Assembly (NCBI GenBank): GCA_964546285.1
Contig: CAZJJK010000043.1
Coordinates: 1 to 25,014, forward strand
Direction: 5' to 3'
Origin: CAZJJK01 sp964546285
GTDB taxonomy: Bacteria > Spirochaetota > Spirochaetia > Treponematales > Breznakiellaceae
DNA length: 25,014 nucleotides
Part shown: in pieces, positions 14,731 through 22,312 of the stretch
How the letters are laid out: every line of letters begins with the position of its first letter
Position numbering within the stretch: the stretch's first letter is position 1
Program-made: the position numbers and the translations under genes
The notes under the pieces: generated by a model
Told to the model about the DNA's origin: nothing
What the model saw: only the letters and a program-made list of their open reading frames with translations
Databases searched by the model: none

Positions 14731-17016
14731 ATGTCAGAGAGGCGGGGCGTTTCGCGCTCCGCGAAAACTGGTCGTAATACCGGCGCATCGCCTCTGATAG
14801 GTTTTTTGGCCGCCAGCCTGGACGAGCCGTACCAGTACTCGGTTTGGAGCGGGGCTTCGCGGGAAGCGGAGCGGCTTGGCGCTACTCTCTTGTTTTTCGG
14901 CGGTCAACGGGTGGGGAGCCCGATAGGGTACGAAGCCTTAGACAATATCGCCTATGATTTAGCGCGGAGGAGCGGGATCGTCGGGCTGATCGTGATGGCC
15001 AATGTGATAGGGACCTATTTGTCGCGCGAGGAATTAGCGGCTTTTTTGAAACGTTTTGAAGGCGTCACGGTAGTTTCCGTCGGTGTCGCCTTGGATACCG
15101 TCCCTTCGGTCCATATACAGAACGAGGGGGGGATGAGGGCAGTCGCCGAACATTTAATTCAGGTTCACAAACGCCGAAAGTTTCTTTTTTTGGCTGGACC
15201 GACCGGCCACGGGGAATCGGATTTACGGCGCGATGAATTTATACGCAGCGTGGCCGCGTTTTATCCCGAAGGTCCATCGCCGTCTGTTCTATACGCCGAC
15301 TTCCTGGAGGCTGTGGCCGAAAGAGCCGTCACGCGATTTCTGGCTGATGGAAACCGTCCAGACGCTGTTGTGGCGGCGAATGATCTTATGGCGCTAGGCG
15401 CGATGAGTGCCTTGTCAAAAGCTGGGCTTAACGTACCCCATGATGTGTCCGTATGCGGTTTTGACGATTCCGAGGATAGCCGTTTTAGCGTTCCTTCCCT
15501 TACCACTGTTCGCCAGCAATCCAAAGAACTGGGCCGCTTAGCTCTGCGGCGAGTCGCCGTCGGTTTGGGTTTAGCCGCCGGCGAGGATAAACGGACACAA
15601 GCGCCTATCAGTTTTATCGTTCGCGAATCCTGCGGTTGTTCCGGCGCGGCCTTAGCCGAGCGGGTGGAGCTTGACGATATCGATATGCCGCTCGACGATC
15701 GGATGGACCCTCTGGCCGTGCTTTTAGAAAGCGTTAACCGCGAACTCGCGCGCGGCCGTAATCCTTCTGGCTTGCGCGTCCGGGGGCTTAGCCCGGAGCT
15801 GCTCGATCGCGCCGCCCTTATCGTGGCGGAAGGCGAGCTTCGGTATCAGGCTAATCTCCGTATGGCGGCGGATCGGCGCGCCGCGGTTCTCCGCGAAATC
15901 AATTCTTCCTTGGTTTCCTCTTTTGACCTAAGCGATGTGTTGCGTGAAGTCGCGACGGGCACCCGCGCGCTTGGTATTTCCGCTTGCTGGTTGGCCTTAT
16001 TTGATAAGCCAGGACTGCCGGATTGGGCGCGATTGATGCTGGCGGCGGAAGGGGAGAGACTTAAGATTTTCGCGCCGTCTGGTCCGCGTTTCCCGACGGC
16101 GGAATTGCTGCCGGGAGGCTTGCCGGAACGTTGGCGTTCCTATATTTGCGAACCGCTCCGGTTTGGCCAAGAGCGTTTGGGGTACTTGATCTGTACCGCC
16201 GGGACTATAGATAGACGTGTGTTTGAGGCTCTCCGCGACCAGGTGTCCGCGGCCATTAAAGGGGCTCAATTGATGGCGGCTGAACGCGATAGGGAACGAC
16301 GTCTGACAAGGGAGGTTCGTGTTAGGACAGAGGAACTGTCAAACGCCAACGCCAGCCTTTTGGAAGAAGTGGAACGTCGAAAGCGTCTGGAGAGGGAGCT
16401 TTTAGAGATATCCAATGATATAATGGGCCGTATTGGCCGCGATATTCACGACCACTTATGTCAGGATATAGCTGGTTTAGGCTTACAAGCGGCCTTGCTT
16501 CAAGGTTTATTGCGCCGGTCCTCCGAGACGACAGCCGCCGCGGCGACCGCCGGCGAAATAGCTAAAGCCGCCGGCGAAACCGCCGCCTTAGCTAAGGGGA
16601 TCGCGCGCGGTCTCTATCCCGCTGAATTGGAGGCGAAGGGTATAGTGGAAGCGGTAGCCGAGTTGGTTCGGGCCGCTCGCCGCCGCGGCGGCATGAGGAT
16701 TGATTTGGAGCTTAACGCCGAATTTGAGGTAGATGATTCGGAAAAAGCGCTTCAGTTGTACCGAATTGTGCAGGAAGCTCTGAGTAACGCCGTGAGTCAC
16801 TCAAAGGCGTCAACAATAAAGGTCGTTCTATCCATGGATGACACCGCGCTTCGCGCCGAAATCCGCGATGATGGGATCGGAATGGATAAAACCGCCCCGA
16901 TGGGAAAGGGTATGGGCTTACGTATTATGAAATACCGAGCCAGCGTAATAGGCGGCGAATTACGTATTGGCTCAAGCAAGGATGGAACCGTGGTAAGTTG
17001 TCAGGTGACCAGGTGA
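14731..17016 (+). CDS. Cytosolic histidine kinase with LacI-type sugar-binding sensor and GAF domain
   Basis: Residues about 20-305 are a LacI/GalR-type ligand-binding domain (IGFLAASLDEPY, DAVVAANDLMALGAMSAL, VSVCGFDDSEDSRF) ending in the VRESCGCS motif common to such sensors fused to signalling domains. There is no helix-turn-helix, signal peptide or membrane helix, so it should sense a cytosolic sugar. A GAF-like domain (about 385-515) and a coiled coil (515-560) precede the HisKA_3 box GRDIHDHLCQD (570-580, phosphorylated His574). The ATPase shows QEALSNAVSHSKA (682-694), DDGIGM (714-719) and MGLRIM. AAGGAG (14715-14720) precedes both GTG 14728 and ATG 14731; either start is possible (numbering from GTG). 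Its partner is the NarL-type regulator 243 bases downstream. Likely signal: an imported oligosaccharide or its product. Confidence 0.9.
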   Translation: MSERRGVSRSAKTGRNTGASPLIGFLAASLDEPYQYSVWSGASREAERLGATLLFFGGQRVGSPIGYEALDNIAYDLARRSGIVGLIVMANVIGTYLSREELAAFLKRFEGVTVVSVGVALDTVPSVHIQNEGGMRAVAEHLIQVHKRRKFLFLAGPTGHGESDLRRDEFIRSVAAFYPEGPSPSVLYADFLEAVAERAVTRFLADGNRPDAVVAANDLMALGAMSALSKAGLNVPHDVSVCGFDDSEDSRFSVPSLTTVRQQSKELGRLALRRVAVGLGLAAGEDKRTQAPISFIVRESCGCSGAALAERVELDDIDMPLDDRMDPLAVLLESVNRELARGRNPSGLRVRGLSPELLDRAALIVAEGELRYQANLRMAADRRAAVLREINSSLVSSFDLSDVLREVATGTRALGISACWLALFDKPGLPDWARLMLAAEGERLKIFAPSGPRFPTAELLPGGLPERWRSYICEPLRFGQERLGYLICTAGTIDRRVFEALRDQVSAAIKGAQLMAAERDRERRLTREVRVRTEELSNANASLLEEVERRKRLERELLEISNDIMGRIGRDIHDHLCQDIAGLGLQAALLQGLLRRSSETTAAAATAGEIAKAAGETAALAKGIARGLYPAELEAKGIVEAVAELVRAARRRGGMRIDLELNAEFEVDDSEKALQLYRIVQEALSNAVSHSKASTIKVVLSMDDTALRAEIRDDGIGMDKTAPMGKGMGLRIMKYRASVIGGELRIGSSKDGTVVSCQVTR

Positions 17017-17123
17017 CTAAAAAGAATTATGGAGCCAGCGCGGGAAGCTTTCTGTTTCATCGGTTTTTGAGCGTGTTCATCGTTTTCGCGGCAGGCTCCC
17101 GCGCTTCTATCGTGATAAGGAAA

Positions 17124-17167
17124 TATCTACATACAATACAGAGAATAGCAATAAAACAGCGCTTGCC
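17124..17167 (+). repeat. Multi-hairpin intergenic element, copy B (core only)
   Basis: This 44-base stretch, from tatctacatacaatac to cagcgcttgcc, is identical to 7705-7748 at 41 positions. The hairpin 1 and hairpin 2 sequences of copies A and C are not clearly preserved here. A different inverted repeat, gcgcggga (17038-17045)/tcccgcgc (17097-17104), lies just before it. It occupies the gap between the kinase and response regulator genes. Confidence 0.7.
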
Positions 17168-17259
17168 GTCCTTGCCGGGGTGTACCGATTGGATGTCTTA
17201 AAAACCGCCTCCTTTTTTGGAACGCGCCATGATACTATTTTCCTCAGCGTGGGGGAGCT

Positions 17260-17907
17260 ATGGCCCTAAAACGAAAATTTATCGTTGTTGATGATCACCC
17301 CGTTTACCGCCATGGTTTAGCGGCGCTTATCGTTCAGGAATTACGTCTGGAAGCCGTGGGCGAAGCCGGGACTATAGATGAAGCTAAAGAGCTTGTGGAA
17401 AAAATGAAGCCCGATCTGGCTATCGTTGACATATCTCTGCAAGCGCGGAGTGGTTTGGACTTGGTGCGTCATATAAAAATGGAGTATCCTCAAACCCAGG
17501 TTTTAGTGGTTTCTATGCATGAAGAAAGTCTATATGGGGAAAGAGCTATAAAGGCTGGGGCCAGAGGCTATGTGATGAAGCATAGCGAACCAGCCGTGTT
17601 GCTTCAGGCGGTACAAGTAGTTATTGAGGGTAAGGTAGCCGTTAGCGATGAACTGCGCGAGCGGATGCTTGAAGGTTTAGTCGGCGGCGGAACGGATGGC
17701 GATCCAGTGAATCATCTTTCCGATAGGGAATTGGAAGTTTTTCGTCTGATTGGCCGGGGCTATGGGGCGGCTGAGGTAGCTCATGAGCTCGATATTTCGG
17801 TAAAAACGGTTAACGCGTATCGGGACCACATTAAGCAAAAGCTTAATTTGCCGACCGCCTCCGATCTTAGGAAATACGCCGTGGAGTGGACAGCTTCACG
17901 ATCGTGA
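17260..17907 (+). CDS. NarL/FixJ-type response regulator
   Basis: A 215-residue two-domain regulator. The receiver has the acidic pair Asp11-Asp12, phosphoacceptor Asp57 (LAIVDISL), Ser85 and Lys107 (GYVMKH). The LuxR-type helix-turn-helix (about 152-210) reads LSDRELEVFRLIGRGYGAAEVAHELDISVKTVNAYRDHIKQKL in order, the full family signature. It should be phosphorylated by the adjacent HisKA_3 kinase and then bind DNA. ATG 17260 follows GGGGGAG (17251-17257) very closely. The esterase gene starts 36 bases after its stop with no terminator between, so the two are probably co-transcribed. Plausible further targets are the ABC/GH43 operon downstream; that is inference. Confidence 0.95.
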   Translation: MALKRKFIVVDDHPVYRHGLAALIVQELRLEAVGEAGTIDEAKELVEKMKPDLAIVDISLQARSGLDLVRHIKMEYPQTQVLVVSMHEESLYGERAIKAGARGYVMKHSEPAVLLQAVQVVIEGKVAVSDELRERMLEGLVGGGTDGDPVNHLSDRELEVFRLIGRGYGAAEVAHELDISVKTVNAYRDHIKQKLNLPTASDLRKYAVEWTASRS

Positions 17908-17943
17908 CTTGGTTAAAATAGCGGCGTTTCAACTGGAGGTTTT

Positions 17944-18966
17944 ATGCCCTTAAGTTTCGATCTTCCCCTGTCTGAATTGCGTTCATATACCGGGAGGAAT
18001 CCCCGGCCAGCGGATTTTGACGCGTACTGGGAGCGCGCTTTCGCGGAGCTGGAGGCGATTCCGCCTGAACTGGAACTCCGTCCGGCCGTTCAAAAACCGC
18101 CGTTTGGGACGGGTCCTGAACCGGCTTTCGCCGAATACTATGATCTTTGGTTTACCGGCGTAGGCGGCGCCCGCGTCTACGCCAAATTGGCGAAGCCAGT
18201 GGGTGACGCCGCCAAAAGAAGGCTGGGAAAAAACGGAAAAGGCCCGGCGGTTCTTCTTTTTCATGGTTATTCGGTTAGATCCGGCGATTGGGAGTCCTTG
18301 TTGGCGCTGACGGCTTCAGGCTTTACTGTCGCGGCCTTGGATTGCCGTGGGCAAGGCGGCCTTTCCGAGGATGTTGGCGGCGTTAAGGGAAATACCTTAC
18401 AGGGTCATATCGTCCGAGGTTTAACGGACGCTTTAGAAGGAAGGCCTGAAAAGCTTCTGTTTAGGTCGATTTACCTGGATGCCGCGCGTCTGGCTCGTCT
18501 TGTCATGGCTATGGAGAAGGTGGACCCCGAGCGGGTAGGGGTTTCAGGTTGGTCTCAGGGCGGGGGGCTGACTCTCGCCTGCGCCGCCCTGGAGCCCAGA
18601 CTTGCCCGCGCCGCGCCCGTGTATCCCTTTTTATGCGATTATAAAAGAGTCTGGGAAATGGATTTAGCCGTGGATGCCTACGCGGAGTTAGCGTTGTGGT
18701 TTCGTCGATTTGACCCCCTTCACGAGCGGGAAGAGGAGGTTTTTAACGCTCTTGGGTATATTGACGCGCAACATCTCGCGCCGCGAATTCGCGCCGAAGT
18801 TCTGATGAGCACCGGCCTGATGGATACGATCTGTCCACCCTCAACCCAATTCGCGGCATATAACCGTATAAAGAGCGTAAAACGGCACTTGCTCTATCCC
18901 GATTATAAGCACGAGGATATACCCGGTCTGCGCGATAGAATTTTGGATTTTATGTTGGGCTTGTAG
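17944..18966 (+). CDS. Acetyl-xylan esterase / cephalosporin-C deacetylase family (CE7)
   Basis: A 340-residue alpha/beta hydrolase of the CE7 family, normal length for the family. Catalytic Ser204 is in GWSQGGG, Asp294 in GLMDTICPPSTQFAAYN, and His323 in YKHEDIPG; DCRGQGG (133-139) is the family RGQ motif, and FHGYSVRSGDW supplies the oxyanion region. CE7 enzymes remove acetyl groups from xylo-oligosaccharides and other small esters and work inside the cell as hexamers. No signal peptide is present, fitting that location. ATG 17944 has GGAGG (17935-17939) four bases upstream. Its position between a sugar-sensing two-component system and a sugar transporter/GH43 operon supports a role in deacetylating imported hemicellulose fragments. 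Confidence 0.92.
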   Translation: MPLSFDLPLSELRSYTGRNPRPADFDAYWERAFAELEAIPPELELRPAVQKPPFGTGPEPAFAEYYDLWFTGVGGARVYAKLAKPVGDAAKRRLGKNGKGPAVLLFHGYSVRSGDWESLLALTASGFTVAALDCRGQGGLSEDVGGVKGNTLQGHIVRGLTDALEGRPEKLLFRSIYLDAARLARLVMAMEKVDPERVGVSGWSQGGGLTLACAALEPRLARAAPVYPFLCDYKRVWEMDLAVDAYAELALWFRRFDPLHEREEEVFNALGYIDAQHLAPRIRAEVLMSTGLMDTICPPSTQFAAYNRIKSVKRHLLYPDYKHEDIPGLRDRILDFMLGL

Positions 18967-18981
18967 CCGGTTTTAGCGGGT

Positions 18982-19038
18982 GCGGCCTCTTCATCTCAAA
19001 GCGCTTATATAAAAATGAGCTTCGCGCCGCTTTGTTTT
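18982..19038 (+). terminator. Possible terminator of the regulator-esterase transcript
   Basis: gcggc (18982-18986) pairs with gccgc (19026-19030) and is followed by tttgtttt. The long interior pairs only partly, for example ctca (18995-18998) with tgag (19016-19019). The stem is imperfect, so the call is tentative, but it lies just after the esterase gene. Confidence 0.35.
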
Positions 19039-19048
19039 AGGAATATAG

Positions 19049-19283
19049 GCTTCCCGCGAAAGGCGGCACCTTCCGCGAGAAGCTCTCGATGTTTTATTGT
19101 GTCGGTATTTATTTATAATACAATAAAAAAGCGATAAAATAGCTTTTCCTTTTTTTTATCGGATTTTAATAGATGTAGATTTTTTTGAATCGCTTCTTAT
19201 TGTCTTTTAATACAACTAATTGAGACAAAAATCCTCACGCCGTGAACGGCGGCTTTCAATTGTTTGGGACTATTGAAGGCGCC
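19049..19283 (+). repeat. Multi-hairpin intergenic element, copy C
   Basis: Same order as copy A. Hairpin 1 is gcttcccgcgaaagg (19049-19063)/ccttccgcgagaagc (19069-19083), 13 of 15 pairs, loop cggca. The inverted repeat is ttttattgt (19092-19100)/acaataaaa (19120-19128). Hairpin 2, gctttcaat (19252-19260)/attgaaggc (19272-19280), is flanked by cgg and gcctc as in copy A. About 95 extra bases between core and hairpin 2 include a tight cgccg-tgaa-cggcg hairpin (19238-19251). Stems differ from copy A by changes that keep pairing. It lies upstream of the ABC operon promoter. Confidence 0.68.
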
Positions 19284-19300
19284 TCAATGATTTATGGAAT

Positions 19301-19363
19301 ACAAAGCTTTGTGACACTACTGTGATATAAAAGCTTGACAGATGAAAATTCATGATTTACGCT
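19301..19363 (+). promoter_or_regulatory. Predicted distal promoter of the sugar ABC operon with upstream sites
   Basis: A consensus -35 TTGACA (19335-19340) and a weak -10 TACGCT (19358-19363) are 17 bases apart. Upstream lie a perfect palindrome acaaagctttgt (19301-19312) and two TGTGA direct repeats (19310-19314 and 19321-19325) 11 bases apart. Both are where an activator would bind, as expected for a weak -10. A start near 19370 would give a leader of about 210 bases. Confidence 0.5.
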
Positions 19364-19369
19364 CTGTAG

Positions 19370-19484
19370 CTATCGGCGTTGCCGTAGAATTGATAGGAAC
19401 GGTCGAACGGCCGGTACCAAACGCTGAATCACGGGAAAACCCACACCCTCAGAGTGGTATTGAGCGCTTAAATTGCTCCTATCA
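19370..19484 (+). promoter_or_regulatory. Candidate structured leader of the ABC operon mRNA
   Basis: tgatagga (19391-19398) is complementary to tcctatca (19477-19484), enclosing hairpins cggtc-gaac-ggccg (19400-19413) and ccac...gtgg (19441-19457). The gatag part can instead pair with ctatc at 19370-19374, which also belongs to a small hairpin cta-t-cggc-gtt-gccg-tag. gagc (19462-19465) can pair with gctc (19475-19478) in competition with the closing stem. It matches no riboswitch I recognise. The pairing is only predicted by eye. Confidence 0.3.
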
Positions 19485-19560
19485 GTTTGTTTAGCTATGT
19501 GTGTTAACGTTAACGCATGCGTTAACGTTAACACGATATTGACAGAAATTGCTGTCAATA
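19473..19560 (+). promoter_or_regulatory. Perfect 34-bp palindromic operator, probable LacI-family site, with proximal promoter
   Basis: 19501-19534 is a perfect palindrome with half gtgttaacgttaacgca. Each half contains a cre/LacI-like 14-mer (tgttaacgttaacg) with central CG, matching the CcpA-type consensus TGWNANCGNTNWCA at all but the last position. It is followed by a second perfect inverted repeat, tattgacag (19537-19545)/ctgtcaata (19552-19560). A weak promoter TTGCTC (19473-19478), 17 bases, TATGTG (19496-19501) would start inside the palindrome, the classic repressor arrangement. The operator lies 47 bases before the binding-protein start. No LacI repressor with a DNA-binding domain is encoded in this window. 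Confidence 0.8.
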
Positions 19561-19581
19561 ATCAGAAAAGGGGGAGAAAGA

Positions 19582-21237
19582 ATGAAGAGGACACTTTTAT
19601 TAGTAACGGCCTTAGCCGTTCTAAGCGTCAGCTTCGCGTTCGCCACGGGGAGCCAGCAAGCGACCCAAGCCGGCGTTACCGACGAGAAATACCCGATTAA
19701 TGTCTCGGTATTTACACAGCAAGCCCGCCAACAGCCGAATGCCGACAATCCGGTATACAAATACCTTGAGGAAAAACTTGGCGTTACCTTTTCATGGGAT
19801 ATTCTCGTTGGCGAGATCGCGCAAAAGCGCGGAACCATGATAGCCGGCGGCGATTATCCGGATCTTATCGAAATTAATGAAACCCAGTTTATAGACGCTG
19901 GCGCTCTTATTCCGTTGGAAGATTTGATTGAGAAATATGCCCCGAACATCAAAGAACACTTTGGCGAACATTGGGAGAAATTACGCTCTCCCGATGGGCA
20001 TATCTATTATATGCCTAACTGGGGCGTCATCCGCAATCGCGATCAGAGCCCCTACTATGGTGATTCCGCCCTGTGGATTCAGAAAGAAGTCCTCAAAGAC
20101 GCGGGCTATCCGAAAGTCGTCACGATGGATCAGTACTTCGATCTTTTAATCAATTACGCGAAGAAGAATCCCACGATTAACGGTCAGCCGGTTATTCCCT
20201 TCACCATCTTGACTTACGACTGGCATGCCTTCTGCTTGTGGAATCCTCCCAACTTCCTGGCTGGCAATCCTAACGATGGTAATGGCGTGGTGGATCCCGA
20301 TACCTATGAGTATAAGACCTTCTTCCCCATGGACATTTCCAAACGCTGGTTCAAGAAACTGAATGAAGTTAACGCTCAGGGCTACCTGGATAAGGCCGCC
20401 TTCGTGGACAACTATGATCAGTATCTGGCCAAATTGGCGGCCGGCCGCGTGCTTGGTATCCACGATCAACGTTGGCAGTTCCAGAACGCTGACGACGCGT
20501 TGCGGGATTCCGGAGCGTATAATCGTACTATGGCTCCTCTCCCCATCGTATTTGACGCTGATATTAAGCCCCATTATCGCAATTTGCCGGTTCTCAATCT
20601 TGGCCGCGGCGTTGGTATAAGCGTTAAGGCTAAAGATCCTGTCCGTATCATCCGCTTCATCAACGACCTCTTGGACGAGGAAGTTCAGAGGACGATTGAG
20701 TGGGGTATTGAGGGCAAGGATTGGCAGTACGGCGATAACGGCGAGCCTTACCGCACCCCCGAGCAGCGCAAGAATTGGGAAAACGTGACCTGGCAGGAGC
20801 AGAATCGGGCTCTGTTGGTGCGCGACGTATTCCCGACCTGGGAAGGCTCCTTCAATGACGGGTATCCCGCCGATCTCGTTAACTTTTATCCCGAGCGCTT
20901 AGCTCTTACCCGGCCTGAGGATAAGGAACTATGGGCCGCCTATGGGGTAACCAGCAACGCCGAACTTATGGACAAGGATCCGCCCCCCAATACGATTTGG
21001 TTCCCGACCTGGAATTTGCCCAATCCTCCGGATGGTTCCGAAGCCCAGATCGCCCTGCAGCGCTGCGAACAGACCATGCGAAAGTATCTGCCTAGAGCGA
21101 TTCTGGCCAATCCGGCCGATTTCGATAAGGTGTGGGCTGAGTATGTGGCTGAATTGAAAGCTAATGATATAGCGAAATATGAAGCTTACATGGAAGAACA
21201 GGTTAAGCTGCGTGTCGCCTCTCTGACTAAGAAGTAA
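19582..21237 (+). CDS. Extracellular sugar-binding protein of an LplA/YtcQ-type ABC importer
   Basis: A 551-residue substrate-binding protein, first gene of the transporter operon. MKRTLLLVTALAVLSVSFAFA is a signal peptide with probable cleavage after AFA. No lipobox cysteine is present, so it should be a soluble periplasmic protein rather than a lipoprotein. Mature sequence shows family features: NPVYKYLEEKLGVTFSWDI, IAGGDYPDLIEI, and a Trp/Tyr-rich ligand-binding region (YYMPNWGVIRNRDQSPYYG; WYPTW-like FPTWNLPNPP). The family binds oligosaccharides, often plant or pectin/xylan derived. ATG 19582 follows GGGGGAGA (19570-19577). A 133-base gap with a strong mRNA hairpin follows before the first permease, as often seen where the binding protein is made in excess. 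Confidence 0.92.
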   Translation: MKRTLLLVTALAVLSVSFAFATGSQQATQAGVTDEKYPINVSVFTQQARQQPNADNPVYKYLEEKLGVTFSWDILVGEIAQKRGTMIAGGDYPDLIEINETQFIDAGALIPLEDLIEKYAPNIKEHFGEHWEKLRSPDGHIYYMPNWGVIRNRDQSPYYGDSALWIQKEVLKDAGYPKVVTMDQYFDLLINYAKKNPTINGQPVIPFTILTYDWHAFCLWNPPNFLAGNPNDGNGVVDPDTYEYKTFFPMDISKRWFKKLNEVNAQGYLDKAAFVDNYDQYLAKLAAGRVLGIHDQRWQFQNADDALRDSGAYNRTMAPLPIVFDADIKPHYRNLPVLNLGRGVGISVKAKDPVRIIRFINDLLDEEVQRTIEWGIEGKDWQYGDNGEPYRTPEQRKNWENVTWQEQNRALLVRDVFPTWEGSFNDGYPADLVNFYPERLALTRPEDKELWAAYGVTSNAELMDKDPPPNTIWFPTWNLPNPPDGSEAQIALQRCEQTMRKYLPRAILANPADFDKVWAEYVAELKANDIAKYEAYMEEQVKLRVASLTKK

Positions 21238-21259
21238 TAAACCTAAGATGTTTTAAAAA

Positions 21260-21354
21260 CGCGACCGGGTTCGGCTATCCCAGAGGGATGGAATGGGCCC
21301 GGCCGCGATATTTCAATAGCGGCGGTATGGCGGTATAACGATACGGCCGCCGCC
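21260..21354 (+). other. Intercistronic mRNA hairpins between binding protein and permease genes
   Basis: cgcgaccggg (21260-21269) pairs with cccggccgcg (21298-21307), nine of ten pairs, around an inner hairpin atccc-aga-gggat (21277-21289). A second stem, gcggcg...cgccgc with gtat/atac, lies at about 21319-21354. No T run follows. Such structures commonly protect the upstream binding-protein message from 3' decay, giving more binding protein than permease; that role is inferred. Confidence 0.55.
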
Positions 21355-21370
21355 TCTATTAGGAGGAGAG

Positions 21371-22312
21371 ATGACGATTGCCCCCGCCAGGACCGGACGC
21401 GAGCCGGCCTTTTTACGGAAAGCTTACCAACAACGGCAATTGTTGTTCATGTCGTTGCCGATTGTCCTTTACGTCGCGTTGTTCTCCTATGTCCCTTTAT
21501 GGGGATGGACAATGGCCTTTCAGAACTTTCGGCCGGCTAAAAGTTTTGGCCAACAGGAATGGGTTGGACTTCGCTGGTTCTTTTTCCTTTTTTCGGACGC
21601 TACCTTCCTGCGCACGGTCCGCAATACCTTGATGATGAGCCTAATAAACACCTCTTTGGGGTTTATTACCGCTATCGGATTTTCATTATTGCTAAATGAA
21701 ATAAAATCGATTTCCCCTAAACGTCTTATTCAAACCGTTTCATACTTGCCGCATTTCCTATCCTGGGTAATCGTCACCGGCCTTGTCGCCACCATGCTGA
21801 GTGTGGAGAATGGAGCGGTTAATGATTTATTGATGGCTATAGGAGCGATAAAGGAACCAGTACTGTGGCTGGCCAAACCCGAGTATTTTTGGGGAGTGGT
21901 CGGCGCCACCTATGTATGGAAGGAGGTGGGCTGGAATTCCATTATTTATTTGGCGGCCATTTCCGGGATCGATCCCTCCTATTACGAGGCGGCGGATATC
22001 GACGGCTGCAATCGGTACCAAAAAATGTGGTACATCACCCTGCCTTGTATCAAACCGACTATTATAATCCTGCTTATTCTAAGCGTTGGCCATATTTTGG
22101 ACGCGGGCTTTGAAATGCAGTATCTCCTGCGTAATGGGCTTGTTCAGGATATGTCTGACACTATCGACATATATGTGCTTTTGTTTGGTTTACAACGATC
22201 AAACTATTCGTTAGCTACCGCCGCTGGGCTTTTTAAGAATGTCGTCAATATCTGTCTGATATTTATTGCCAACGCCGTGGCCAAACGCGCCGGTGAGGAG
22301 CGCTTGATATGA
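21371..22312 (+). CDS. Sugar ABC transporter permease, LplB/YteP type
   Basis: A 313-residue integral membrane protein with about six helices. It begins cytosolic (RKAYQQRQ) and enters the membrane at LLFMSLPIVLYVALFSYVPLWGW, matching the LplB family opening. The cytoplasmic EAA loop, YYEAADIDGCNRYQKMWYIT then LPCIKP, contacts the ATPase. ATG 21371 follows GGAGGAGAG. The stop overlaps the next permease by four bases (ATGA), so the two form a coupled heterodimer. No ATP-binding subunit is encoded nearby; a shared MsmX-type ATPase elsewhere in the genome is expected for this family. Confidence 0.94.
   Translation: MTIAPARTGREPAFLRKAYQQRQLLFMSLPIVLYVALFSYVPLWGWTMAFQNFRPAKSFGQQEWVGLRWFFFLFSDATFLRTVRNTLMMSLINTSLGFITAIGFSLLLNEIKSISPKRLIQTVSYLPHFLSWVIVTGLVATMLSVENGAVNDLLMAIGAIKEPVLWLAKPEYFWGVVGATYVWKEVGWNSIIYLAAISGIDPSYYEAADIDGCNRYQKMWYITLPCIKPTIIILLILSVGHILDAGFEMQYLLRNGLVQDMSDTIDIYVLLFGLQRSNYSLATAAGLFKNVVNICLIFIANAVAKRAGEERLI

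Noticed and set aside
18967..19581. CRISPR array or tRNA cluster in the long gap
   Set aside because: The repeated segments are inverted pairs within hairpins, not regularly spaced direct repeats, and no cloverleaf fold was found.
20146..20574. Open minus-strand frame of 142 codons
   Set aside because: It lies inside the binding-protein gene, with no initiation signal or recognisable domain.
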